Virus record (IMG/VR): IMGVR_UViG_3300045257_000113
Span: 1-52,349 of that record
Direction: 5' to 3' (one strand)
Source: a virus
Length of the DNA: 52,349 nt
In this document: piece by piece, positions 45,055-52,349 of the stretch
Numbering within the stretch: position 1 is the stretch's first letter
Layout: each line of letters opens with the position of its first letter
Notes under the pieces: generated by a model
What the model saw: the letters and a program-made list of their open reading frames with translations, nothing else
Databases searched by the model: none
Told to the model about the DNA's origin: nothing
Position numbers and translations under genes: made by a program

Positions 45055-46852
45055 TCCTCTGGAGAACGCGCTGTGGCGGCGAAAGCTGCACCGAAAGTGC
45101 CGGGAGCACCCTGAGTATCGCCGGGCGGTCCAGGAGATGTGCCGGCGAGACATCCTGTTCTTCGTCAATGCGTTCGTGTATCAGTTCAATCCTAAAGCAA
45201 AGGGGGACGAGCCCAAGTTTGGCCCGTTCTGCACCTGGGACTTCCAGGACGAAGCCCTGCTTAGTTTGGTGGAGTCAATCCACGACCAGCAGGACACGGT
45301 GATCGAGAAGTCGCGGGAGATGGGGGCGTCATGGATCTGCCTGATCGTAATGCTCTGGTATATCTTGTTCCGTCCGGGAGTTCAATTTTTATTGGTCTCA
45401 CGGGATGTGGACTCTGTAGACTGCAAGAGTCCGGACAGCCTCTTTTGGAAATTGCGCTACATGCTCAGGCACCTGCCAGATTGGTTGGCGCCCCGCATGA
45501 CGGATCAGAGCATGTACTTATGCAATGAGATCCTTCAGAGCTACATCACTGGGGAAGCGTCCACGAAAAAGGCGGGCATCGGCGGGCGAGCCACAGCGAT
45601 TTTCCTGGATGAGTTCAGCCTAGTTAACGATGCCCAAGAGATCTACGATCACACGTCGGATACGGCCTCCTGTCGGATCTTCAATTTCACCCATAGGGGA
45701 GAGAACACATGCGCGAGCCGGTTGTGCAAGATGCCGTTGATCAAGAAGATCGTGATGCACTGGTCACAGCATCCCAGGAAGAATCCGGGGCTTTATCGGT
45801 ACAATGCCGAAAAGCGGGCTACCGAATCGCTGGACTCACATTACGAGTATCCGCCGGATTTCCACTTTGTTATGGATGGGACACCCGTTGGCGGGCCTTT
45901 CCCCGGACTGAGGAGTCCGTGGTACGACAAGGAAGTTCCCCGGAAGGGGTCGAACCGGGCGGTGGCGATGGACCTGGACATCAACCCCGAAGGGGCGACG
46001 AGCCAGGTCTTTGACCCGTTGGTGATAGCACAGCTTATTCGCTCGGGAGCTAGACCGCCCTCGTGGGAAGGAGATTTGATTTATGATGACAAAACTGGCG
46101 AGCCAGAGCGCCTCGATAAGCGAGCTGGCGGACTCATTAAGCTCTGGTGTCCCCTGGACGCTTATGGTCGCCCAGGCAAAGCCAGGTATATATTCGGTAC
46201 GGATACGAGCACAGGCAAAGGCGCTTCGCCGACGGTGTTTTCGGTTCTTAACGAGGACACCGGCGAGAAAGTCCTCGAATACACCAACTCGCGCATCTAC
46301 ATCCACCACGCAGCGCCCTTAGCCGTGGCGCTCTGCAAGTTTTTCTACAATGCCTTGATGATCTGGGAAGACAAGGGGCCGGGAGAGACGTTCGGTTTGC
46401 TTGTCCTCGATTTGGGATACGGCAACTGCTATATTCGCCAGGACGACCATCGGCTGGACAAGAAGATGTCCAGTGGGCCGAAATACGGCTGGGTGCCCAA
46501 TCCTGCCAATATACGGACCTTGATAGAAGACTACTCCGAAGCTCTCAGAAGGCGCGAGTACGTCAACTACTCAGCCAGGGCCTTGCAGGAATGCAACGCC
46601 TTCATGTACGACAAGAGCGGGTACGTGATGCACTCAGGGATGAAGACGGGGGACGAGTCGGGCATTGGGGTCAACCACGGGGATCATGTGGTGGCGGACG
46701 CGCTGACGTGCAAGTTGGCCAAGCGGAAGGCGCGAGTGAAGAAAAACGAACCTCGGCCGGTTCCTCTGCTATCCTTGGAGTGGCGCAGGGATTATGCTAA
46801 GAGGCAGGCAGAGGGCGAAGAGGCGGCCATTGTTTGGGATGCGATAGCATAA
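45008..46852 (+). CDS. terL: Terminase large subunit
   Basis: 614 residues. ATPase motifs: Walker A-like VIEKSREMGASW (about 97-108), Walker B IFLDEF (about 197-202) with catalytic Glu, and a following SDTASCRIFNFTH coupling region. The nuclease part contains FGTDTSTGKGASPTVFSVL (about 394), with the metal-binding Asp, and later VNHGDHVVADAL with further Asp. It starts inside the preceding gene. The motor that packages DNA at the portal; circularly permuted ends of the contig would fit headful packaging by such an enzyme. Confidence 0.9.
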   Translation: MNSAEQTRYHHLVPRDPLENALWRRKLHRKCREHPEYRRAVQEMCRRDILFFVNAFVYQFNPKAKGDEPKFGPFCTWDFQDEALLSLVESIHDQQDTVIEKSREMGASWICLIVMLWYILFRPGVQFLLVSRDVDSVDCKSPDSLFWKLRYMLRHLPDWLAPRMTDQSMYLCNEILQSYITGEASTKKAGIGGRATAIFLDEFSLVNDAQEIYDHTSDTASCRIFNFTHRGENTCASRLCKMPLIKKIVMHWSQHPRKNPGLYRYNAEKRATESLDSHYEYPPDFHFVMDGTPVGGPFPGLRSPWYDKEVPRKGSNRAVAMDLDINPEGATSQVFDPLVIAQLIRSGARPPSWEGDLIYDDKTGEPERLDKRAGGLIKLWCPLDAYGRPGKARYIFGTDTSTGKGASPTVFSVLNEDTGEKVLEYTNSRIYIHHAAPLAVALCKFFYNALMIWEDKGPGETFGLLVLDLGYGNCYIRQDDHRLDKKMSSGPKYGWVPNPANIRTLIEDYSEALRRREYVNYSARALQECNAFMYDKSGYVMHSGMKTGDESGIGVNHGDHVVADALTCKLAKRKARVKKNEPRPVPLLSLEWRRDYAKRQAEGEEAAIVWDAIA

Positions 46853-46862
46853 GGAGTTGACC

Positions 46863-47039
46863 ATGAATCCGGAGAAGAGAAGTCCGCAGATCACGGGCGA
46901 TGAGCAGGTTATGCTTAACGTGGCGATGGAAGTGCTCAAGATGGCGAGGACGGATTTAGGCGATTTGGAAGAAGCGGCCGAAGGGTTTCTTTGCCAGATG
47001 TTCGCAAGATTAGAGCGACCAGGAAAGCGCGATGAGTGA
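46863..47039 (+). CDS. Small helical protein between terminase and portal
   Basis: 58 residues from ATG 46863 (AAGGAGTTGACC upstream). Helix-rich: GDEQVMLNVAMEVLKMARTD, then LGDLEEAAEGFLCQMFARLE. GTGA overlap with the portal gene. Function unknown. Confidence 0.55.
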   Translation: MNPEKRSPQITGDEQVMLNVAMEVLKMARTDLGDLEEAAEGFLCQMFARLERPGKRDE

Positions 47040-48892
47040 AGAAGGTCAGCCGGGAAATAGATGTCAGTCGTCTTTGTCAGGCCGTGCAGCGTTCCCGGTT
47101 GGCGCTACGCAAGCCTCGCGAGGTCATGCGCGACATCGCCCGCCAGGTGGCCGGCGAATACTACTCCGAAGAAGGCGCCAAGAAGCAAGTCATCCTGAAC
47201 CTCCTGTCGATGTACCAGTCGATCATCGGCCGCACCCTCATCCCGCACAACCCGCGGTTCATGCTCTCGACCTTCCAGAAGTCGATCAAGCCAGCGGTAT
47301 CGGCTATGCAGGGCTGGACGAACAAGGAGATCGAGCGGATCAAGTTTGCCGAGACAGCCCGGCGCATCGTGACGAGTGCGCTGTACTCGGTGGGGTTCGG
47401 CAAGGTGGCGATTGCCAGTCCTGCCGATGCGGCGCACGCTGCCTGGAACCTTCAGGCGGGTGACGTGAACTTCTGGGACATCGACCTCGACGACATGGTT
47501 TGGGACATGCACGCCCGCAAGTGGTCTGAGGTTTCCTTTATCGGCCATCGCATCCGGGTTCCCCTGGATGCGGTCAAGGACTCGAAGCTTTATGACAAAG
47601 CCAGAAAATTTCTTGAAGCATCGAACGATCCGATTTTCAATGCCGAGGGCGGTGATGAGCGAATATCAATGCTAGCTCGGACCTACCTCGAAGCAGACGG
47701 GCCGGAATTTCAGGATATGGTGGATTTATGGGAGATCTACCTTCCCCGCCACCGAACCGTCCTCACGCTGGCTGAGGGGCAATTGACGGGCGCCTACGCC
47801 ATGAACACGGCCAAGATGGGTGCATTGCGCGAGCAGGCGTGGGTTGGGCCAGATCGTGGACCCTACCATGTCCTGGGCTACGGGATGATCCCTGGAAACA
47901 TCCTGCCCAAGGGGCCGATGCAGGACCTCTTCAACCTGCACAGTACGACGAACATTGCCTTGCGCAAGTTAGTCCGCGCCATCGACCGCTTGAAGCAGGT
48001 CACGATGGTTAGGAATGGCATGGACGCGGACGGCAAGAGTGTGATCGAGGCCAACGATGGTCAGGCCATCGGCGTGCAAGACCCGTCGAGCATTGTGCAA
48101 GTGGTCATGGGAGGTGAGAATGTCCAGCTTCTTACCGGCATCGCCAATGCCTTCAAGGACTGGTTCGATTTCCTGGGAGGCAACCTATCGCTCCTGGGTG
48201 GCCGCGCTCCTCAGAGCCGGACTGCCACACAGGACAAGATGCTCGATGAAAACGCCAACGCGGGGGTCGCGGACCTCCAGCAGACGACGACGGACTACAT
48301 CTCGGACATAGGGCGGTCGATGTGCTGGTTCTGGTGGAACCACCCCAAGAAGGTGATGAAGGTCAAGCACTCCGTACCGGGCCTGTCGGACATGGAGATC
48401 ACGCGGCGGGTTTTTCCAGCCGGCGCCAATCGTCCCAACGGTCAGCCGCGGTTGCTTCAGCGCAATGGGCGGTTTGAGGATTTAGACATCGCGGTAGACC
48501 CGTACTCGCTCCAGCACTCCAGTCCGCAGCAGCGCTTCCAGCAGCTCAGTGCGGTGGTCGAGCGGATCATGCTGCCGATGCTTCAACTCATGGTCCAGCA
48601 GGGCAAGAACATCGACATCGACTTCTTCTTGAAGAAGGCTGCCGAGTACCTCGACCAACCGGACCTTGGCGAGTTGGTCAACATTACCGAGCCGCCGCAG
48701 ACGGATGAGGCTCCAGCAAGCGGCGGCCAACCGAAGATGCCGCAGAACACGAACCGAGAGTATACTAGGAACAACGTCAGTCAGCGCACGCCGCAGAGTG
48801 ATAGCCAGAACTTGACGGCTTCGATGCTGGGAACCGACATGGGTGGCAGTCCGAACAGAAACGGTAAGACTGCGGGGGCAGGTGTGGGATGA
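47036..48892 (+). CDS. Portal protein
   Basis: 618 residues from GTG 47036. Typical P22/T7-class portal features: helical N-terminus with GEYYSEEGAKKQVILN, DVNFWDIDLDDMVWDMHARK (wing region), then the long helix LFNLHSTTNIALRKLVRAID, a glycine-rich tunnel-loop area GGNLSLLGGRAPQSRTATQD and a disordered Gln/Asn-rich C-terminus. Forms the dodecameric channel at one capsid vertex; directly after terminase as expected. Confidence 0.85.
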   Translation: MKKVSREIDVSRLCQAVQRSRLALRKPREVMRDIARQVAGEYYSEEGAKKQVILNLLSMYQSIIGRTLIPHNPRFMLSTFQKSIKPAVSAMQGWTNKEIERIKFAETARRIVTSALYSVGFGKVAIASPADAAHAAWNLQAGDVNFWDIDLDDMVWDMHARKWSEVSFIGHRIRVPLDAVKDSKLYDKARKFLEASNDPIFNAEGGDERISMLARTYLEADGPEFQDMVDLWEIYLPRHRTVLTLAEGQLTGAYAMNTAKMGALREQAWVGPDRGPYHVLGYGMIPGNILPKGPMQDLFNLHSTTNIALRKLVRAIDRLKQVTMVRNGMDADGKSVIEANDGQAIGVQDPSSIVQVVMGGENVQLLTGIANAFKDWFDFLGGNLSLLGGRAPQSRTATQDKMLDENANAGVADLQQTTTDYISDIGRSMCWFWWNHPKKVMKVKHSVPGLSDMEITRRVFPAGANRPNGQPRLLQRNGRFEDLDIAVDPYSLQHSSPQQRFQQLSAVVERIMLPMLQLMVQQGKNIDIDFFLKKAAEYLDQPDLGELVNITEPPQTDEAPASGGQPKMPQNTNREYTRNNVSQRTPQSDSQNLTASMLGTDMGGSPNRNGKTAGAGVG

Positions 48893-49320
48893 GCGAAGCA
48901 GACGTGACCCGCGATGCCTTGGACGAGTTCTACAAGGGCTTGTACAAGCGAGAACGCAACACCGGCAGGGCCGGCAACGGCAACCGTCCCTGGTCCAAGC
49001 CGCTGGCTTCGGAGGCCCTAGCAGTCAACCCCAAGCAGATCAAAGAGGCGGTGGAAGATGCTCGTGTTAAAGGCGTACCCACTGACTTTGATGGGGCTGG
49101 AAGGCCACTCTTTCGAGATCGGAAGCACCGCCGTCAGTACATGCAGGTATACGGGTTTTATGATCGGGACGGTGGTTATGGAGATGCCCAGCGTGGAACC
49201 ACCAGAGGGCAGGACAAAGAGCCTGATATTCCGGATTATCGGCATCTTGATGAGGCTGCTGCGCCGCCCGGTGTAGAGGTTCGCAAGGAAGGGGTGAGGT
49301 ACTTCATCGCCAATGGCTAA
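48889..49320 (+). CDS. Hypothetical head-region protein
   Basis: 143 residues, ATGA-coupled to the portal gene. Basic, polar sequence with NPKQIKEAVEDARVKGVPTD and RRQYMQVYGFYDRDGGYGD. Compact alpha/beta domain of a type commonly found after portal genes. Possibly a head-assembly accessory. Function unknown. Confidence 0.55.
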   Translation: MSEADVTRDALDEFYKGLYKRERNTGRAGNGNRPWSKPLASEALAVNPKQIKEAVEDARVKGVPTDFDGAGRPLFRDRKHRRQYMQVYGFYDRDGGYGDAQRGTTRGQDKEPDIPDYRHLDEAAAPPGVEVRKEGVRYFIANG

Positions 49321-49933
49321 CGAGATCCATTTCACTGGCAGCCTGTCGGTCTTCAAGCCTGCTGTCATGGCGCAGGCTACGGGGATGTCGTTCAATGACC
49401 TGATCGCCTCAATGACCGGCAACGTCGCTATCGGCCCGACCTCGATCCTTGTTGCCTTGGCGGGCACGGCTATTCCGCTTGGCCAAGTCACACAGCCCCA
49501 CTGGGCGGCCTTCTACTCGAACCCGCTCTACAACACGATCACGCAAGGCGCAGCCACGACGATCACGGGCGCCGCCAACAACGGCTCCGGACTGGTGCGG
49601 ATAACCGACACGGCTCACGGCTACATCACCGGCGACTTCGTGACGATTGCTGGTGTGGGTGGAACGGTAGAGGCCAACGGCAATTGGCCGATCACGGTCA
49701 TTACGGCGAACACGTTCGATCTGGTGGGCAGCGCCTTTGCAGTCGCATACACGAGCGGCGGGACAGCGGTTCTTAATTCTTCGATCCAGCTTAGGAACGG
49801 GTCTGCGGGAGCGAGCTTGGGGCAGTTGTTCCCTGGAGAAGCTGCTATTTTGCCGCTTCTGGTGGGCTCCACGCCTTACGCTTACGCTAGCCCGACGCTT
49901 CAGAATTTGGACTACGCAATCTTTTCATGGTGA
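49313..49933 (+). CDS. Structural protein with FCCH-like beta domain
   Basis: 206 residues, overlapping the upstream gene by eight bases. Residues 90-160 read LVRITDTAHGYITGDFVTIA, GVGGTVEANGNWPITVITAN then TFDLVGSAF, the short beta-barrel module widespread in phage structural proteins (annotated as FCCH-like). The rest is beta-rich and neutral. Probable minor head or decoration protein. Confidence 0.6.
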   Translation: MANEIHFTGSLSVFKPAVMAQATGMSFNDLIASMTGNVAIGPTSILVALAGTAIPLGQVTQPHWAAFYSNPLYNTITQGAATTITGAANNGSGLVRITDTAHGYITGDFVTIAGVGGTVEANGNWPITVITANTFDLVGSAFAVAYTSGGTAVLNSSIQLRNGSAGASLGQLFPGEAAILPLLVGSTPYAYASPTLQNLDYAIFSW

Positions 49934-49936
49934 TTT

Positions 49937-50176
49937 GTGGACCCAGAAGTGCGTGACTGGATGCGGGCAATGAGGCAGAGTTTCTATTTGCTAGCGGGCA
50001 AAGTTCCTAATCCCCTTGTCGTTTCCGCAGCCATGTATCAGAAGATTTGCAAGGAGGTGGAACGTGGCAAAGACTTCCTGGGACCGGAGTTTTACCAAAT
50101 GCCGCCCACTTTCAGGGGTATCCCGATTGTGGCGGAAGAGGAAGAATGCGAGCCAATAGTCGTGACTGCCTCTTGA
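49937..50176 (+). CDS. Hypothetical small protein
   Basis: 79 residues from GTG 49937 (weak ribosome site). Reads DPEVRDWMRAMRQSFYLLAG then NPLVVSAAMYQKICKEVERG and TFRGIPIVAEEEECEPIVV. The middle resembles an oligomerising helix. Lies just before the candidate promoter for the scaffold gene. Confidence 0.5.
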   Translation: MDPEVRDWMRAMRQSFYLLAGKVPNPLVVSAAMYQKICKEVERGKDFLGPEFYQMPPTFRGIPIVAEEEECEPIVVTAS

Positions 50177-50201
50177 CAGTACGCCAAACGCTGTTGACAA
50201 T
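50173..50201 (+). promoter_or_regulatory. Candidate sigma70-type promoter
   Basis: TTGACA (50173-50178), exactly 17 bases, then GACAAT (50196-50201). A second TTGACA at 50194-50199 overlaps it. It lies 48 bases before the scaffold start and could boost capsid expression. The -10 matches only four of six consensus positions. Confidence 0.45.
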
Positions 50202-50248
50202 GCCAGAGTTACGTCACTAGTCAGAGCAGACCAAGTTATGGCTAGATC

Positions 50249-51292
50249 GTGGCCGACGAGCCGGAAGGCGTTGCTCTCATAACAGAGCCTCCGAAGGTCG
50301 AAGATCCTTACGACCTGGGAGACACGGAACTGCATCTGCGCCATGAAACGGAACCACTAGTTGGCGAAGGGCCAAAGGCTCCCGAGTCCACGCCGACAGA
50401 GGAGCCTCTTCCAACCGAGCCTTACCGCGACAAGAACGGCAAGCTGCACGATCCGGTAACGGGCGCCTTCCTTCCCGAGCCAGTCGAGCCTTCCCCGCCT
50501 TCACATCCCGCATGGCTTGCTCAGCAGGCCGCCGACCTTGGGTTTGACGAGGAAGATCTTGCCCAACCTACGGCGACCTTGACGAAGCAAGTCAACCGCC
50601 TCTTGAGACAGCGCGACCAACTCAGAGCAGATCAAAGCACACAGCGGACGCTCGAAGAGGGGCGGGTCAAGCCACAACCGCCAGCCGCAGAACCGGCTGA
50701 CGAATACGAGCAATACAAGGAAGAGGTAGCCCCGCAGATCCTCGACCTGCTCAGGAAGCAGGACGCCAAGATCAAGGCTCTCGAAGCATTGGGACAGAGG
50801 CTTTCTTCAGTCGAGCAATTCCAGGAGCAGCGCAAGCACGAGTCGCGGACGCAGTGGATCGACCGACTTGTGGCTGACGACGGTCGCGAAGCTCTCTTTG
50901 GCAAAGGCCCGATCGCGCAGCTCAAACCAAATTCTCCCGAGTTGTTTCGCCGCCAGGCTGTGGTAGATCAAGCCCGGCGCATGACAGGCGAGAAGGCCGA
51001 GCCGAAGGATTGGATACCCAAGATCCCCGAAGCAATCGAACTCCTCTTTGGAGCCAAGCCGACAGCGCCGCCGACTCCGGCCCCAACGGCTTCCAAGCAA
51101 AAGAAGACAGGCCAGCGCATCACCCCCGAGCAATGGGAAGCGGCAGCCCTCCAGCCCCCAAGTCACCGTAACGGGGCAGCCGAACCCAAGGGCGAGCAGA
51201 AGGCGATAGCTGCTCTGGACGCCAAGATGCGCGAGGCTGGGATTCACCCAGATCAACACGACGACGCCGAAGAACTCGAAACCCTCTTATAA
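50249..51292 (+). CDS. Scaffold protein
   Basis: 347 residues from GTG 50249. Very acidic and Pro/Gln-rich: N-terminal EPPKVEDPYDLGDTELHL and disordered stretch, a central coiled coil (LTKQVNRLLRQRDQLRADQS), more helices (EVAPQILDLLRKQDAKIKAL), then a Lys/Pro-rich C-terminus. Directly upstream of the capsid gene with a 30-base gap. No protease motif, so maturation may not involve scaffold cleavage by a phage enzyme. Identity is by composition and position. Confidence 0.7.
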   Translation: MADEPEGVALITEPPKVEDPYDLGDTELHLRHETEPLVGEGPKAPESTPTEEPLPTEPYRDKNGKLHDPVTGAFLPEPVEPSPPSHPAWLAQQAADLGFDEEDLAQPTATLTKQVNRLLRQRDQLRADQSTQRTLEEGRVKPQPPAAEPADEYEQYKEEVAPQILDLLRKQDAKIKALEALGQRLSSVEQFQEQRKHESRTQWIDRLVADDGREALFGKGPIAQLKPNSPELFRRQAVVDQARRMTGEKAEPKDWIPKIPEAIELLFGAKPTAPPTPAPTASKQKKTGQRITPEQWEAAALQPPSHRNGAAEPKGEQKAIAALDAKMREAGIHPDQHDDAEELETLL

Positions 51293-51322
51293 AGGCTTGC
51301 TGACCAGGAAAGTGCAATTTAG

Positions 51323-52349
51323 ATGGCCGTCATACAAGCCGAAAATGTCGTAGACTTCGTAAACGACACAATCAAGGATCTGGGCAAGCCCCACTTCACG
51401 GATATTTCGAGTCCCCTTCAGCGCCATACGGCGATGAAGAACCTCCTGCGCAAGAACCGAGCCGAATTGGAATCCGGCCAGGGCATCCAGTTCAACGTCT
51501 TGGTCTCGCAGTCTAACGCCTTCCGCAACGTGGCGCTCGCCGAGAGCGATAACGTCAACCAGGTTGACGGCATGGTGCAGGCTTCCACGGTCTGGCGCAA
51601 CTCGCAGACTTCGTACATGATTATCGGCCAGTTGATGGCCATGAACCGCGAGCCGGCCCGCATCGTGGATTTCGTCAAGCAGCAGCGCCTCATGGCGCTT
51701 ATCAGCTTGGCGGACGGCATGGAGCAGAACTTCTGGGCGGCGCCCTCCTCGACCGACGCCAAGACGCCGCTGGGCGTGCCGTACTGGATCTCGAAGAACG
51801 CCACGAAGGGCTTCAACGGTGGACCCATCGGTGCTTACACGACCAAGGCTGGCCTACCGAATACGACCTACCCGATGTGGGCAAACTGGACGTTTCCGTA
51901 CACGACGGTCTCGCGCGACGACTTCATTCGCGGTGCCAGGGAAGCGGCCACGAAGACGGACTTCCTGCCCCCGGTTGATGGCATCCCGACCCCGAACACG
52001 GGTGACGAGTACGGCTTCTACTCGAACTATGCGGTGATCCAGCCGCTTGAAGAAGCACTCGAAAGCCAGAATGACAACCTTGGCCCGGACATAGCTTCGC
52101 AGGACGGCAAGACGTTGTTCCGCAGAGTGCCTGTGACATGGGTGCCGTGGCTGGAGAGGGATACGACCAATCCGTTCTATGGTATCAATTGGGGATGGTT
52201 TAAGACGTACATTCTGCGAGGGTGGTGGCTCAAGGAAACGAACATTCCTTACACCCCAGGCCAGCATACGGTGGCGTCTCATTTTCTAGATTTGACCTAC
52301 AACTTCGTCTCCAAGAACCTCAGATGCCACTTTTGCGGTTCCAACGGCA
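51323..52349 (+). CDS. Major capsid protein, N-terminal part (HK97 fold)
   Basis: 343 codons up to the window edge, starting at ATG 51323. Segments such as DGMEQNFWAAPSSTDAKTPL, GVPYWISKN and GFNGGPIGAYTT resemble the loop region of HK97-fold capsid proteins, followed by YGFYSNYAVIQPLEEALESQ, NDNLGPDIASQDGKTLFRRV then PVTWVPWLERDTTNP and TPGQHTVASHFLDLTYNF. These are characteristic of phage capsid proteins that usually end shortly after the last segment. Here the frame continues (CHFCGSNG) and is completed at bases 1-650. The ribosome site is weak (AGGAAAG, 12 bases from the start). Confidence 0.85.
   Translation, partial: MAVIQAENVVDFVNDTIKDLGKPHFTDISSPLQRHTAMKNLLRKNRAELESGQGIQFNVLVSQSNAFRNVALAESDNVNQVDGMVQASTVWRNSQTSYMIIGQLMAMNREPARIVDFVKQQRLMALISLADGMEQNFWAAPSSTDAKTPLGVPYWISKNATKGFNGGPIGAYTTKAGLPNTTYPMWANWTFPYTTVSRDDFIRGAREAATKTDFLPPVDGIPTPNTGDEYGFYSNYAVIQPLEEALESQNDNLGPDIASQDGKTLFRRVPVTWVPWLERDTTNPFYGINWGWFKTYILRGWWLKETNIPYTPGQHTVASHFLDLTYNFVSKNLRCHFCGSNG

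Overview
The window is the genome of a tailed double-stranded DNA phage with a podovirus-type (short-tail) virion. It carries terminase, portal, scaffold, an HK97-fold major capsid protein (MCP), head-tail adaptor and nozzle-like proteins and several ejection-type internal proteins. I see no tape measure, sheath or integrase. The ends appear to be one point on a circle. The MCP gene runs off the right edge at base 52349 and the reading frame open at base 1 continues it in phase, joining two halves of a cysteine cluster. If so, this is a complete circular or circularly permuted genome of about 52.3 kb. The host is not stated by the sequence. GC-rich coding, a Tat-type signal, a secreted papain-like peptidase and short Cys-rich secreted proteins would fit Planctomycetota or another environmental Gram-negative lineage, but this is inference.

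Layout. Plus strand, 43722 through the end and on to 21805: a ribbon-helix-helix-like regulator behind three operator copies, small genes, terminase large subunit, portal, minor head genes, scaffold, MCP (crossing the junction), decoration-type and head-tail proteins, a 904-residue beta-rich tail protein, an ejection-type protein, a PAPS-dependent sulfotransferase, tail-fibre proteins, a coiled-coil virion protein and a 1654-residue protein with an embedded DnaJ domain. Plus strand, 21867-29772: many small genes, including tiny membrane proteins, two tandem paralogue sets, a Tat-signal protein, a secreted C1A cysteine peptidase next to membrane proteins (candidate lysis or host-interaction module), a 16-cysteine mini-protein and a secreted protein. 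Minus strand, 43297 down to 29869: the early or replication operon with an Erf-type annealing protein, YqaJ-type exonuclease, TOPRIM primase, HNH nuclease, RusA resolvase, a PAPS-reductase-family PP-loop protein and many small zinc-ribbon proteins.

The two transcription units diverge from about 43300-43720, which holds direct repeats, 11-bp tandem iterons and the triple operator. They converge at a strong terminator at 29835-29864. Most genes are coupled by ATGA, GTGA or TGATG overlaps with AAGGAG-type ribosome sites.

Several of the few non-coding gaps hold stable multi-helix RNA elements lying just upstream of a start codon. No DNA polymerase, replicative helicase or classical endolysin was recognised, so replication is probably host-dependent and lysis may use the cysteine peptidase.
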